Positions 32,484 through 42,725 of a DNA stretch of 64,000 nucleotides are shown here, piece by piece (the stretch's first letter is position 1; each line of letters begins with the position of its first letter). The notes under the pieces are model-generated. The model was not told the origin of the DNA and did not search any database. It saw nothing but the letters and a program-made list of their open reading frames with translations. Source of the DNA: Branchipolynoe longqiensis (Eukaryota; Annelida; Polychaeta; Phyllodocida; Polynoidae); NCBI GenBank assembly GCA_030323885.1, contig CM059191.1, forward strand, positions 106,064,844 through 106,128,843. The letters are read 5' to 3'. The translations under genes and the position numbers were made by a program.

Positions 32484-32660
32484 GTATATGTTGCTGGTAA
32501 CATATGTAATTATTACAGAAACGGCACCCAATCGGCCTGCCATAATTGACTGTGACCTTTGCATTATGTCGCCCTGACTACGACTTGATCATATGGAACA
32601 AACAACCCTGTAACTGTCACTTGATCGAGATCAACAAGAGAGAGAAGATCCATTTGCTTA
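32484..32660 (+). repeat. split direct repeat A1
   Basis: 177 bp, GTATATGTTGCTGG to CATTTGCTTA. I see no difference from A2 at 37594-37770. Confidence 0.92.
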
Positions 32661-32849
32661 GAGTGAGGGGTTGTTCTTTTTTACTCCGTTTGCACTATCT
32701 GGTTTTATCCGTTATTGTCGGATACAGGGGGGTATTCCTGTGCCATTGATTGGATTTTTCCGCGTTGGATAGCTGTTTGGAGTTCTTGGACAATATGTCA
32801 TCGACATTGGATTATCAGTTGACTGGGAGATTCGTCAACAGCAGCACCT

Positions 32850-33055
32850 TCAGCGTAGGGCACCCGTTGTGCACCCTGCAGCACTGTCAGCGTGGGCTGA
32901 AGAGCTGCACCGCGCAGTTTCTTCAGCGTCGGGCGCATCATCGTGCACCCTGCAGCACTGTCAGCATAGGCCAGCCGGTGGCGCCGCGCAGCCTCAACGT
33001 CGGGCGCACCGTCATGCACCGTGCAGAACTGTCAGCGTAGGCGGGACAGCGCTGT
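32850..33055. repeat. minisatellite, about 73-bp units with 37-bp half-units
   Basis: A CAGCGT(A/C)GGGC...CTGCAGCACTGT unit recurs five times with variations near 32848, 32889, 32927, 32965 and 33000. It lies in the 5' region of the YR element. Frames here are open but repetitive, so I do not call a gene. The stretch 33060-33850 has no recognised gene, apart from a hairpin-MITE end at 33666-33700. Confidence 0.65.
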
Positions 33056-33665
33056 CTCTGCTATGTGCGGTGCTTGTGGTGTACAGGTCATCTTCAAAAG
33101 CGCCGTCTGCAGCTACTGGGCGGAATCAGGATTGCCGCATTCAGGATGCCGCTCGCCATGGGGGCAGTCAAAGGAAGGTGGCGCCATCTTCTGATTCAAC
33201 AGATGTCAGTGACTAGGAGCAATCATCAGCACGTGACCAGTCTGGAGCAGTGAGGTTTTAGTAGAGGACGAGGTTGTTTCTCACAACTATGTCAAGATAA
33301 GTGCTCTTTCTGTACATTTAGGGATCGCACACTGTTTGTACACATAATTGCAGTACGTTACCTGTCCTGTTCCAGTCTTGTTATACATATATCTGTGCTG
33401 TTGGACTGATGTAACCCATCTGTAGTAGTTTTGGATACGACAGTGTATGATGTGTGCTCTAAATATTATCCTGTGATCTGCGATTAATATTGTTAGGTCC
33501 AGATTCAGAGAATGTGTAGGGTCTCACAGTCACTGCGTGCAAGTGTTTATAGAAAGTTCTTGTTGACAAAATTTATATTCTCTGCATTTAGGTCTAGATA
33601 ATTCTAGAACTAGATAATCTAGATTTGCAGCTGGATATGTCTACAGTTAGTATCTTAGGTATTAG

Positions 33666-33700
33666 TAGATACAGTATTCACCCCGTACTGCTGCAGTAGC
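33666..33700 (+). repeat. end fragment of the hairpin MITE family
   Basis: TAGATACAGTATTCACCCCGT followed by ACTGCTGCAGTAG matches the left end of the element at 57344-57765. No other end is visible, so it is a truncated remnant inside the YR element. Confidence 0.6.
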
Positions 33701-33899
33701 CACAGGAGGGTATTAGTTGCTACCTATGCTTATATTTCTGATAAAAAATCCATGACATCGCCTACTGATACAGTGATAGTGAATTTCTAAATTTATTCAG
33801 TCATTCTTTCACCGATATTATGATACAGATTAGACCTGCAGTAATTCAGCTAAACATTGGGGGTGATATAAGATACTGGGTTCCTGTTTGTAGTTATGC

Positions 33900-36240
33900 T
33901 TCAATCTATACCTATGTGTGTAGGGTAGTACTTGCGTGGCGGCGGTTGATGGGACTCAGCGTAAGGTATGTTTGTTTGAAACCAACCTTACAAATGACAA
34001 TGTGTCAAGTATTAGTAAATTGTCGTGTGTGGGTCCGCAGGTCCATGACGTTTTCTATTGTACCGTTCCTAAGTCGTTTATAACAAATGTTACTGCCAAT
34101 GGGCAGAACGTTGGTGATGACGGTTTGATTAATGGATCTGTTGCTGGCTCTCCCAGCGACAGTTGCTCGTCACCCTGGAGGATACCATCAACGTCATTTA
34201 CTATGCCGTTGACAGTCATTTTTAATGCTGCTGATACCTCGCCCTCTGCTAAGTTGGTATGTCAGGGTACACGATTGATGTTGTTAATGATATTGTTGAT
34301 GTCCCACATAGCCATCTGGTGGTTCAGCACAATTTTAAGCCCCACTTTATGTCATGTCCTGACAGTAAGTCTGTGGCTTGTGTTACGAATGTTCATGGTG
34401 ATGTTCCAGTTATCTCTACTTTGCATTGCCCGGCCCAATGTACTTCTATGAAGGCGCCTTCTACATTTCATGTTCGGGGAGACGAGTGGCGGCCTGGCAG
34501 CAACAGGGATGCCATTCAGCATGGCAGGCCGTGTCGGATCGTCCACACAGGGATACTTATGACAAGTCTACTGATGGTCCTGTGTGCACCGTCTTTGATG
34601 CTGGAAGGACTGTGGGTTTGCTGAAACTCACGGTTCACCTACCCGGCGTTACTGTCATGCCTGTGGTTGATGTGCATTTAAACCTGGTTACACAGCCAGT
34701 CATCATGACATTGATTGTCGGTTCAAGTCTCAGTCAGCAGCCCTTAATCCTGAGGAAGGCTCGGAGGCCACTACCTCGGGTTTTTAGGTGTGGGGCCTCT
34801 TGATTCGTCACCAAGTGTTGTACCTAACGTGTGTCAGCTTGCAACGGACGATTTACCAACCGAGGCGGCGGTCGATAGGATTCAGCATAAGGTATGTTTA
34901 TTTGGAACAAACCTTACAGTTAATAGTGTGTCAAGTAATAGTGGATTATTGTGTAAGGGTCCTCAGGTGGATGGCGTCTTGTCCTGTCCTGACATTAAGT
35001 CATCTGTAAGTGATGTTACTGATGCCGCTGGGCAGGACGATATTGATGGGGATTTGATTAATGCTTCTGTTGTTAGTTGTCCCAGCAATAATTGGGCGTC
35101 AAACTATGGGACACCATCACCGTCATTTACTATGCATTTGACAGTCACTTTTAATACTGCTGATACCTTGCCCACTGCTAGGTTGGTGTGTCTGGGTAAT
35201 TCGTTTAATGTTGTTGATAATAACCCACATAGCCCACTGGTGGTTCAGGCCGTGTTTGAGCCCCGTTTTATGTCATGTCTTAACGGTGAGTGTGTGACTT
35301 GTGTTAAGGATGTTCATGTTGATGTTCCAGTTATCTCTACCTTGCTTTGCCCTAACGGTCAATGTGCTTCTATGGGTGCTACACCCAACTCCTCATGCCT
35401 GGTTTCCTCTGGCGCTCCAATAGCTTTCTCGGGTACACAGCCTTCGATTCTTCGACATATCAGGCGCCCGGTCGATCGCTTGGTCGAGGACCTGGGTATT
35501 TTTCCTACTTACCATGCTCATGTTCCACTCACTTGCACTGAATTAATAGACCTCAGCGTCAGACTTTTTCAACAACTTACTCATCCACTTGAGTCTCCGG
35601 CCACCTCGGTCAGCTCCTCGTCCCGGGTTTCCTCTGGCGCTCCAATAGCTTTCTCGGGTTCACAGCCTTCGATTCTTCGACATATCAGGCGCCCGGTCGA
35701 TCGCTTGGTCGAGGACCCAGGCACTTTTCCTACTTACCATGCTCATGTGCCACTCACTCGCACTGAGTTACTGGACCTCAGTGTCGCACCTTTTTCTACA
35801 ACTTACTCATCCACTTGAGTCTCCGGCCACCTCGGTCAGCTCCTCGTCAACAGTGCTCCCTGATGTTTTAACAGCTGATCCGGCCCTTCAGCCTTCGCGT
35901 TGTAGGCGTATGGCGCCCCCGTGTGATCTCTCAGTCAGGGGGCATGGAGCAATGCCTATTACTCTTCCTATGGGTGTGAAGTCCCCGCATAGCAAACACA
36001 TGCAGTCGCGGGCTCATGACACCGACTGTGCTCTATTACCCTCTCAGTCCATTAAGTCGTTGACCCTTGGGGATGACGCGGTTCCTGTTGGCATCCACAA
36101 GAAAGGGTTTTGCCCATTAGGTCCGCTTCAGTTTAAGCCGTTACTGTTGTCTTTTGGCCCTCTGTTGCTGCGGATGTGCACTCTGATTATCTTAATATTT
36201 CTAGTGCAGTTAGGTGTACAGGCCTGCCTAATTACTTAGC
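33900..36240 (+). pseudogene. unknown ORF1 (Gag position) of the YR element, built from a 926-bp tandem duplication
   Basis: Unrecognised protein. Unit 1 (33936 on) and unit 2 (34860 on) are offset by 926 bases. Both encode KVCLF(E/G)TNLT, a GPQV block, then (D/G)LIN(G/A)SV, (S/P)SFTM.LTV.FN.ADT and a Cys-containing NGQCAS or related segment. Unit 1 is frameshifted around 34270. Unit 2 is open from 34790 to 35818. It then passes into a 225-bp tandem repeat and a Ser/Pro-rich end to 36239, after another frameshift. It occupies the Gag position but lacks the Cys/His module of the other YR Gag proteins in this window, so it may be a different ORF1 type. Confidence 0.5.
35402..35851 (+). repeat. 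225-bp tandem duplication in the YR element ORF1
   Basis: GTTTCCTCTGGCGCTCCAAT starts at 35402 and again at 35627. Each unit encodes about 75 residues (SSGAPIAFSG..PSILRHIRRPVDRLVED). The second copy has a small indel near its end that shifts the frame. Confidence 0.88.
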
Positions 36241-36285
36241 TTTAAGGCTGCTTATGCCAGGTCTCAGAGGTTATGTTTGGAATTA
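36140..36285 (+). pseudogene. N-terminal stub of the YR-element reverse transcriptase
   Basis: The frame reads TGLPNYLALRLLMPGLRGYVWN and then stops at 36283-36285. Its position and wording resemble the opening of DIRS/Ngaro RTs, compare NFLAARVPVPSDL at 20644. No palm, thumb or RNase H follows before the recombinase at 36403, so about 2 kb of RT/RNase H appears to have been deleted between about 36290 and 36400. Confidence 0.4.
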
Positions 36286-36402
36286 GGTTTGTCGAGGGTA
36301 CGTGTGACCCATGATATCTCTCTTTTTGATCAGAGCCTGTAATGTTCAGCCTGCCTTCAACCTTCACGTTCAGTATGTCTCACTGTAGTTTTTTTCTTTT
36401 AT

Positions 36403-37371
36403 TTGCCCTCGACTACAGCTCAACATACTGACCTGCACCACACTATCCAAACGCTATTCAGACATGGATTATCAAAAGCTACATGGCGAAATAAATGTAC
36501 CCAGATTGAAAATTTTAGTGAATTCTGTAATGATTTTAACATAAATAAGAAATCTCCAAAACAATATGATCTGATATTGTACCTCGCTTACTTATCAAAT
36601 AGCCTTAGGTCACCGAGTGCGGTGAACAATTATTTCAGTGGGGCTAAAACATATGTTATGATGATGCGGGGGAAGAACCAAGGAGTTTAACTCATACTGT
36701 GTTGCCCTCATAGAAAAAGGGGGTTTTGAATGTAAAAAATGTTTCTGTGTCGAGAGCTTTTCCACTAAAAGTTAAACATGTTACGCAAATTTTCAAGTAC
36801 TTTATAAATTTAGGGCCATATGGCCGTGTGTTAAATGTGGCGTTGATAATTGGTTACTTCACATTACTAAGACAATCCAATTTATTTCTCGGAGTCCCCA
36901 TGTGATCCGGGGCACTATCTGACAGGCAATGACATACGTACCCGCGAGAGGTCCCTCAAGGTACGCGTCCGGTCCACGAAGATGACACGCCAGCAAGGAC
37001 AGACATACTAGATATGGCTTCCGAGGATCCCTGGCTACATCTGTTTCCCCGTGCGCCTTTGGAGGCAATACAAAGCTATAACTCCCATCTCTATGTCCGG
37101 ACCAGCCCTGCTGCTGTGTTCCGGGGAGCCTCTGACAGCTCGCTTATTCCTGCTTGCCCTCAGATTGGCAGGTGATAAATGTGGGCTACAAGGTAAGAAG
37201 ATTACGGCCCATAGTCTCAGACGGGGGGCAGCTAGAGAGTGTGCAGAAGCTGGAGTCCCGTTGGAACAGGTCCAAGAGCTTGGCAACTGGCGTTCGTCCT
37301 GCATTTTTAATTATGTGGATAAGCGTAGCTTCAAAGCAGGTCCCTCAGCACTCGCTTCGCTTTTTGGCTGA
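36403..37371 (+). pseudogene. tyrosine recombinase of the YR element, frame-broken
   Basis: The N-terminal SAM-like domain is at 36403-36690 (HGLSKATWRNKCTQIENF, YLAYLSNSLRSPSAVNNYFSG, in part). After a frameshift the catalytic Arg block reads TLLRQSNLF near 36865. After more breaks the C-terminal part (37051-37371) contains ITAHSLRRGAA with His-x-x-Arg, ELGNWRSS and IFNYV with the Tyr. The stop at 37369-37371 lies inside B1. All catalytic blocks are recognisable but not in one frame. Confidence 0.78.
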
Positions 37372-37593
37372 GTGCTGAGGCCCCTATAAACACTGCTGTT
37401 GTGAACTCGACCAGTACTCTTGAGTGATCGGTATTTATTAATAATTAATGTCCGTATAGATTATGCATATTTGTTAATTCATGTGTCGTTAGTATGTTAA
37501 TGATTAATTCTGGGATGTAAAAAATTTTATTCATAATAATAATAAAATTTTATTGGCCCACAAACTGAGGTCGCCGTGTTCTGTTACTTAATT
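37367..37593 (+). repeat. split direct repeat B1
   Basis: 227 bp, GCTGAGTGCTGAGG to GTTACTTAATT. One difference from B2 (AAATTTTATTC versus AAATGTTATTC). Confidence 0.92.
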
Positions 37594-37770
37594 GTATATG
37601 TTGCTGGTAACATATGTAATTATTACAGAAACGGCACCCAATCGGCCTGCCATAATTGACTGTGACCTTTGCATTATGTCGCCCTGACTACGACTTGATC
37701 ATATGGAACAAACAACCCTGTAACTGTCACTTGATCGAGATCAACAAGAGAGAGAAGATCCATTTGCTTA
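37594..37770 (+). repeat. split direct repeat A2
   Basis: 177 bp, the copy of A1, abutting B1 directly and separated from B2 by 16 bases (CCATCCCTCCCTCCCT). Confidence 0.92.
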
Positions 37771-37786
37771 CCATCCCTCCCTCCCT

Positions 37787-38013
37787 GCTGAGTGCTGAGG
37801 CCCCTATAAACACTGCTGTTGTGAACTCGACCAGTACTCTTGAGTGATCGGTATTTATTAATAATTAATGTCCGTATAGATTATGCATATTTGTTAATTC
37901 ATGTGTCGTTAGTATGTTAATGATTAATTCTGGGATGTAAAAAATGTTATTCATAATAATAATAAAATTTTATTGGCCCACAAACTGAGGTCGCCGTGTT
38001 CTGTTACTTAATT
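37787..38013 (+). repeat. split direct repeat B2
   Basis: 227 bp, the right end of the YR element. LINE coding sequence resumes at 38014. Confidence 0.92.
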
Positions 38014-39242
38014 ATAAAAACTAAATATGTAATATTTGCAACTAAAACTAAATGTTCAAGCTCACCAATTGTCAGTATAACAATCGGAGAGTGGATACTT
38101 AAGGAGGCTCTATGTTATAAATATTTAGGTACTACACTTGACCCTACACTGTCAGGAACCAGTCAATTAAATAGGATTAACAGAACATTGGCAGCTAAAA
38201 TGAACACCTTCCGGAAAATAAGGCATTATATAAGCGAAGAGACTGCTCTTCTATTGTACAAAACCACAATACTGCCCATCATTGATTATAATTTCTAATA
38301 TATAATATACAAAAGCAGCAAACAAAGCTCCAAACTATACAAAATAGAGGGTTGCACGCAGTATTTAAAGGAAAAACACTACATACCATTGAGATGCACA
38401 ATAATGCTAATCTAGATGCCCTAAATATTCGCAGAGACAAGCACCTATTAGGCCTAATGTACCACCATATTACATAGACACACCTACACAAGCCACACGT
38501 GCAGCACAAGCAACCCTCCTGAAAGTGCCACATGTTAAAACTAGTAAAATGAAAAAGTCACCAGTTGTTTTGGGGGGAGCACTATGGAACCAACTACCAG
38601 CACGTGTCAGGAACAGTGATTGTTACAAAACTTTCAAGATGTACCTCCATGCACATTTAAATCAACCAGCCTAGGCCAAAGCAGATCAATGATACACTGG
38701 GTCGGTGTTGCCATTCCTTTCCCTGTCCCCCCCCGCTTCCCCCCCCAAACAAACACTGTAAACTCAACCAGTAGAGGCCAACTAGACCAAAAAACCCATC
38801 TACAACGGAATGAGCCTGGAAATGATTTTAGTTGGATCCTACTGAGGTACATGATTAATCAATATTAACCTACTTACTAACTCAATAGGCGCCACCTGAG
38901 ATTACCATGAACACAAGTTCAATCACAAAGTCCCACCTTCCCCCATCACCCTTTCAATGAGTATGTTACCACTAGAATGATAATCAGTTATGCCCCACCC
39001 ACTACTAACGCCTACCATACTAGTCTAACATAGTTACCTCCCGGCATATTTTTCTTTTTCGCTTATCTTGTTCTTTACCTATCATTCATGTACCAATGTT
39101 TTGCTTAATTTCCTGTAATTGTCTATCTGTATATTGTTGATTTGTTAACTGTGTAGAGGCACTTGTGAGTAGGGCTGGAAGACCAGTGCATTAGCACTGA
39201 CATGTTATTCAGAGGAATAAAAACACTTGAACAAAAAAAAAA
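38014..39242 (+). pseudogene. CR1/L2-like LINE RT C-terminus and 3' UTR (part 3 of the interrupted LINE)
   Basis: IKTKYVIFATKTKCSS continues the RT from 32483, followed by YKYLGTTLDPTLSGTSQL, LLYKTTILPIIDY (stop at 38296) and decayed sequence. The 3' UTR contains a hairpin CAGTGC-ATTA-GCACTG (39180-39195) and ends with AATAAA and an A-run at 39230-39242. Including its two insertions, the LINE occupies 28.8-39.2 kb. Confidence 0.8.
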
Positions 39243-39289
39243 GTATGAATACACATCAATATGAAATTGCTATGAACAAATACACATTA

Positions 39290-39330
39290 TCATCAGCATC
39301 ATCATCATCATCATCATCATCGTAATCATC
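39290..39330. repeat. (ATC)n microsatellite
   Basis: A run of about ten ATC units with minor interruptions, just downstream of the LINE tail. Confidence 0.9.
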
Positions 39331-39368
39331 ACACATCTTTCACCTTCATATATACATTTATACATATA

Positions 39369-39855
39369 ATCAGAGAGCGTGTATATAAACTGTTTAAGGC
39401 CCTGTCACATTACGGCGTATGGCGGGAGCGTATTGAAAACCTACGTAGGTCCTGCGCGTGCCGGCCTATGATGACATTTGGTGACCTTTCGGGTGGTTTT
39501 GAGCATATGTGGAACCTACGTGGAGCGTACGAGGAGCGTATGAGGAGCGTATGGGAGCGTATGGGAGCGTGCTGTGACATTTTTTGACAGTATGGGCCAT
39601 ACGCCCTCATAGGTCGAGTTTTTTTGAGCATGCACACACAAATTTGGACGGACGGATTTATGAAAGCGTATGGCGGCGTATGCCCCATACGCTTCACATA
39701 CGCCGGCATCTGGCGGCATCTGGCGGCGTATGAGTAGCGTATGAGTAGCGTATACGGCGTATGCCGACGTATATGACGTAACGCGCTTACGCCGCCATAC
39801 GCTCCCACAAAAAACCCTAATGTGACAGCCCCTTTATATACACGCTCTCTGATAT
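39369..39855. mobile_element. MITE-like inverted-repeat element with CGTATG arrays
   Basis: Left TCAGAGAGCGTGTATATAAA (39370-39389) is the reverse complement of the right end near 39833-39852. Inside that, GCCCTGTCACATTA on the left pairs with TAATGTGACAG on the right. The interior is dominated by GCGTATGG/GAGCGTATG variants in both orientations. No transposase is present. AACTGTTTAA occurs next to both ends. The long minus-strand frame here is a by-product of the repeats. Confidence 0.65.
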
Positions 39856-39869
39856 AATATAGCAACTGT

Positions 39870-40490
39870 TTAAACAAGAGAACAGCCAGCGCACCAACTG
39901 GTGGGTTTGATCATTTTGATTACACAGTACAGGCGGAGTGAGCCGTCTTAGTATTATAGGGTCTTTGGTTTAACGCACGAATACGAGGAAATTACTCGCT
40001 AGCTAGGGTTGCTAGGATACCGCGCCCTCTGAGTTTGTTGTCAAAATTGTATGGTATTTTTCGCCTATCTTTGTCTGTACCCCTCTACACTGGATAAAAT
40101 GCTGTAAATAAGGTAGTATTTTGCTTGTCCTTACTAATATTGATGGGAGGTTTTCCTAAGCTAACTTAACAGAATGCAGGGCGATCTTAACAAATATTTC
40201 CCAAAGACTCACTCGTCGTTCAATTCTTACTACGTAACTGTTACTGTTAGCCACCTATGCTTGGCATCTAATTCTCGCATGTCAACTACTCAACCCTGCC
40301 TCGTTATTGTGGAAGTAAAATAAATAACTATAAGTTGAGTAATGGGTAGTTCTAAGCCAGTTTGCCAAATGCTACTCTGGTAGTCAAGTTAAATTCTAGC
40401 CCGGCGCTCATAGAGCGTTTTCCCTAAGATTGTCGACTGCTTCCCACGGAAAAATATGATTCTTTTCGAACGTAGGACGCTGATGTACCT
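39870..40490. other. no gene recognised
   Basis: Mixed-composition sequence with no supported ORF. It precedes a gypsy remnant. Confidence 0.5.
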
Positions 40491-40497
40491 TTCGTGA

Positions 40498-40744
40498 ATG
40501 TCAGAAGACAACTTGATACCAAAAACACAAAATCCAAAGAAATCACAAGTGATGAAACACCAACAGAGTCAAAAAAGCTTTCATGACAAAAAGTGTGGCA
40601 AAGCACACAAGCCATTGAAAACTGGCGACAATATCAAGTGCAAAAACCATTCGGGGGAATGGGAAAAAGGGATAATTTTGGGGCGCACAGGAATTTCATG
40701 AAGGGAATACCAAATTTTAAACTAGTCGGGTAACATGTTATATA
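40498..40744 (+). pseudogene. gypsy integrase C-terminal region, interrupted by a DIRS-like element
   Basis: The frame reads FHDKKCGKAHKPLKTGDN and WEKGIILGRTG, the C-terminal domain of Mag/K02A2.6-like gypsy integrases. After a stop at 40699-40701 it continues in register to SGNMLY at about 40744. The next codons of the same protein (NRVQIIRAPEG) appear at 46210, beyond the DIRS-like element. Confidence 0.75.
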
Positions 40745-40745
40745 G

Positions 40746-40794
40746 ATTCTTACTTCATCTTCCGGATACCGGAAGTTAAGTATCCGGGGAGAGG
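40746..40794. repeat. left inverted terminal repeat of the DIRS-like element
   Basis: ATTCTTACTTCATCTTCCGG through CCGGGGAGAG; the inverse of 45808-45855 with one or two mismatches. It contains an inner palindrome (CTTCCGGATACCGGAAG). Confidence 0.85.
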
Positions 40795-41138
40795 ACAATC
40801 CCGCGCATGCCGGAAGTAGCGTCAGTACGCAACTCGGCAGCGGTGGAGCCAGTACGAGTTGGAGGAGGATCTTTTTAAGGTAGGTTTTTTGGTAGGAACC
40901 AGTGGATTTGATGAATGTAAATTGGTGAAATATTGGTGGATGACTGTCGTTTTATGTGATGAGGTTTTTTTGATTCATGATAATGCCTAAACTGATAGTT
41001 CTAACGATTGTCGTTACAGAACTTTGACTGCGAGAGCAAGTGCTATTCACCTCTCGGCCGGAACGAACGCGCGTAACTCAATTATGTGACTAGTAAACGG
41101 TGTGGTCGCTTAAGGCAAGAGTCTATACGGGGATTGTG

Positions 41139-42725
41139 ATGGCTCGTATGATGACTACTGAAGAGGTGACAATTGTGAAACCTGCTATTCACCGTTTAAG
41201 TGCGTCGGAGTCCGAATCGGTGGATTGTCCGCGTACGAAACAAGTAAAATTGAAGAAGTTGGTGCCATTGGACGCTAAAGCTAAACAACGGCTTAAAAAT
41301 ATTGAAACAAACTCTCCGATGGCTTCTACGAGCTCGGATACCTTGCCTGATATGTCAGAGTTCAAGAAAATGTTCGCAGATTTGGTGGAAATGAGGAATG
41401 AAGCGAAGGTAGCGGAGCAGAAGAGAGTGGAATTGGAACATTCGAGAGATTGGCAATTGGACACCATGGCGACGGACACGTCATATATAGGTCAGGGTGA
41501 CGGGCCGCCCAATGAAGTGGAGTACGATGCGTTGTACGACACAGGAGATGATGATGATTACGCGTATTGTGAGGAAGACGATGGTGACTCTGTGAGTGTG
41601 ATAAACATGAATGACCAATTGCAGTTGCTTAGAGCGGGGTTCGCGAATGATGAGGAGCAAGTAGTGACGGAGACACTCAGGAAGCCGTCGCCGTCGCCGT
41701 TTGGCAAGTTTAAGTCGCCCTCGAAGCCAAAAGTGACAGCGGCGGAGTTGGTGACAGTTCCGGCCGTGGTACCTACGTCGAAAACTTTGTCAACAACGAC
41801 AAGTACGGCAAAAACAAAAGTACGACGAGAGTTTAAATTAGATATGGGCCTACATGAGGGTGCTCTGTTAACTGAAATACAAAATATATATAAGGCAGTG
41901 AAGAAACCGGTGGCGCAGAAGATAGTGATTTGTGAGTCGATGGCAGGTGTCATCAATCATTACTACGAAGGTCCCAATGGTAGTGGGCCAAAGCCACTTA
42001 AGACAATACGGGAGATTTCAAGACAGTACACAGGATTACGAGATGTTCCAGCGGCACAGGTGCAGGCCTTAAATGAGGAGATACGCTTTGCTGAAGGTAG
42101 GAAAGATGGTGAATGCTCACTGTCGAAGGCGACGAAGGGTGTTGTTGGTTCGTTGACAGCGATAGCGCCGGTAATGGATATTATACTGCAGAGGGGCTCG
42201 GCGGATCCTGAGCTAAATGAACACGCGATGCACATGTTGAATGCGATAAGACTGTTGGTTTGCACTCATAGTCAGATAAGACTCGACAGAAAGGCCAGTG
42301 TTAAGAAGGTAGTGTTTTCACGGTTGGGAAAAGAAATCATTAAAGAGAAAAGAGATGTGTATGGAGATTTACCAGAACCGTCCGAATATCTGTTGGGAGA
42401 TAATCTCGGTGAGAAGAACAGACAATTGATGAAGTCAGTGCGAGCCTCAGATACCTGTATGACATCAGGACAGTACAGAGGGAAACGAAGATTTTTCCAA
42501 GATAACCAGGCAAGGAGCTACGGGGCTCCTTACCCTAGAAGGGGATATGGCAGGTTCAGACCTCACAGAGGAGGAAGACTGACGTCCTCCTGGGGCACAA
42601 GACAGCAAGGGCCAGAAAAGCACTTTGGCAGAACGTCGGACGACTACGCCCAGTATGGAAATGCCCCGTCGGGGACAAGAGGTGCAAGAGGTAGAGGGAA
42701 CTCCTGTCGGGGTTTTCAGAAGTGA
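41139..42725 (+). CDS. DIRS-like Gag (ORF1), intact
   Basis: About 528 residues from ATG at 41139; the frame is open to 41100, but only through a GTG. An acidic, low-complexity N-terminal half (YDTGDDDDYAYCEEDDGD) leads to a helical C-terminal domain (LLTEIQNIYKAVKKPVAQKI, IREISRQYTGLRDVPAAQVQ, in part). The Arg/Gly-rich tail (RGYGRFRPHRGG, GTRGARGRGN) would suit RNA binding. There is no zinc knuckle. It overlaps ORF2 by four bases (GTGA at the stop). Gag is assigned from position and composition, as usual for DIRS ORF1. Confidence 0.68.
   Translation: MARMMTTEEVTIVKPAIHRLSASESESVDCPRTKQVKLKKLVPLDAKAKQRLKNIETNSPMASTSSDTLPDMSEFKKMFADLVEMRNEAKVAEQKRVELEHSRDWQLDTMATDTSYIGQGDGPPNEVEYDALYDTGDDDDYAYCEEDDGDSVSVINMNDQLQLLRAGFANDEEQVVTETLRKPSPSPFGKFKSPSKPKVTAAELVTVPAVVPTSKTLSTTTSTAKTKVRREFKLDMGLHEGALLTEIQNIYKAVKKPVAQKIVICESMAGVINHYYEGPNGSGPKPLKTIREISRQYTGLRDVPAAQVQALNEEIRFAEGRKDGECSLSKATKGVVGSLTAIAPVMDIILQRGSADPELNEHAMHMLNAIRLLVCTHSQIRLDRKASVKKVVFSRLGKEIIKEKRDVYGDLPEPSEYLLGDNLGEKNRQLMKSVRASDTCMTSGQYRGKRRFFQDNQARSYGAPYPRRGYGRFRPHRGGRLTSSWGTRQQGPEKHFGRTSDDYAQYGNAPSGTRGARGRGNSCRGFQK

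Larger units (their letters stand above)
32484..38013 (+). mobile_element. Ngaro/PAT-like YR element with split direct repeats and deleted RT
   Basis: A1 (32484-32660) equals A2 (37594-37770), 177 bp. B1 (37367-37593) equals B2 (37787-38013), 227 bp with about one difference. The order A1-ORFs-B1-A2-B2 is diagnostic of PAT/Ngaro-type elements. It is inserted precisely in a LINE RT ORF, whose codons continue across (SINI then IKTKY). Inside are a duplicated unknown ORF (33.9-36.2 kb), the first residues of an RT and a broken recombinase. Near-identical repeats indicate recent movement, yet no part of the coding region is intact. Confidence 0.87.

Noticed and set aside
32750..33216. Overlapping Cys/Ala/His-rich frames in the YR element
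   Set aside because: They arise from a minisatellite; three frames are open at once, which indicates composition rather than coding.
39410..39877. 155-residue minus-strand frame
   Set aside because: Produced by the CGTATG repeats of the MITE; the peptide is repetitive (YAP/HTP patterns) with no domain.
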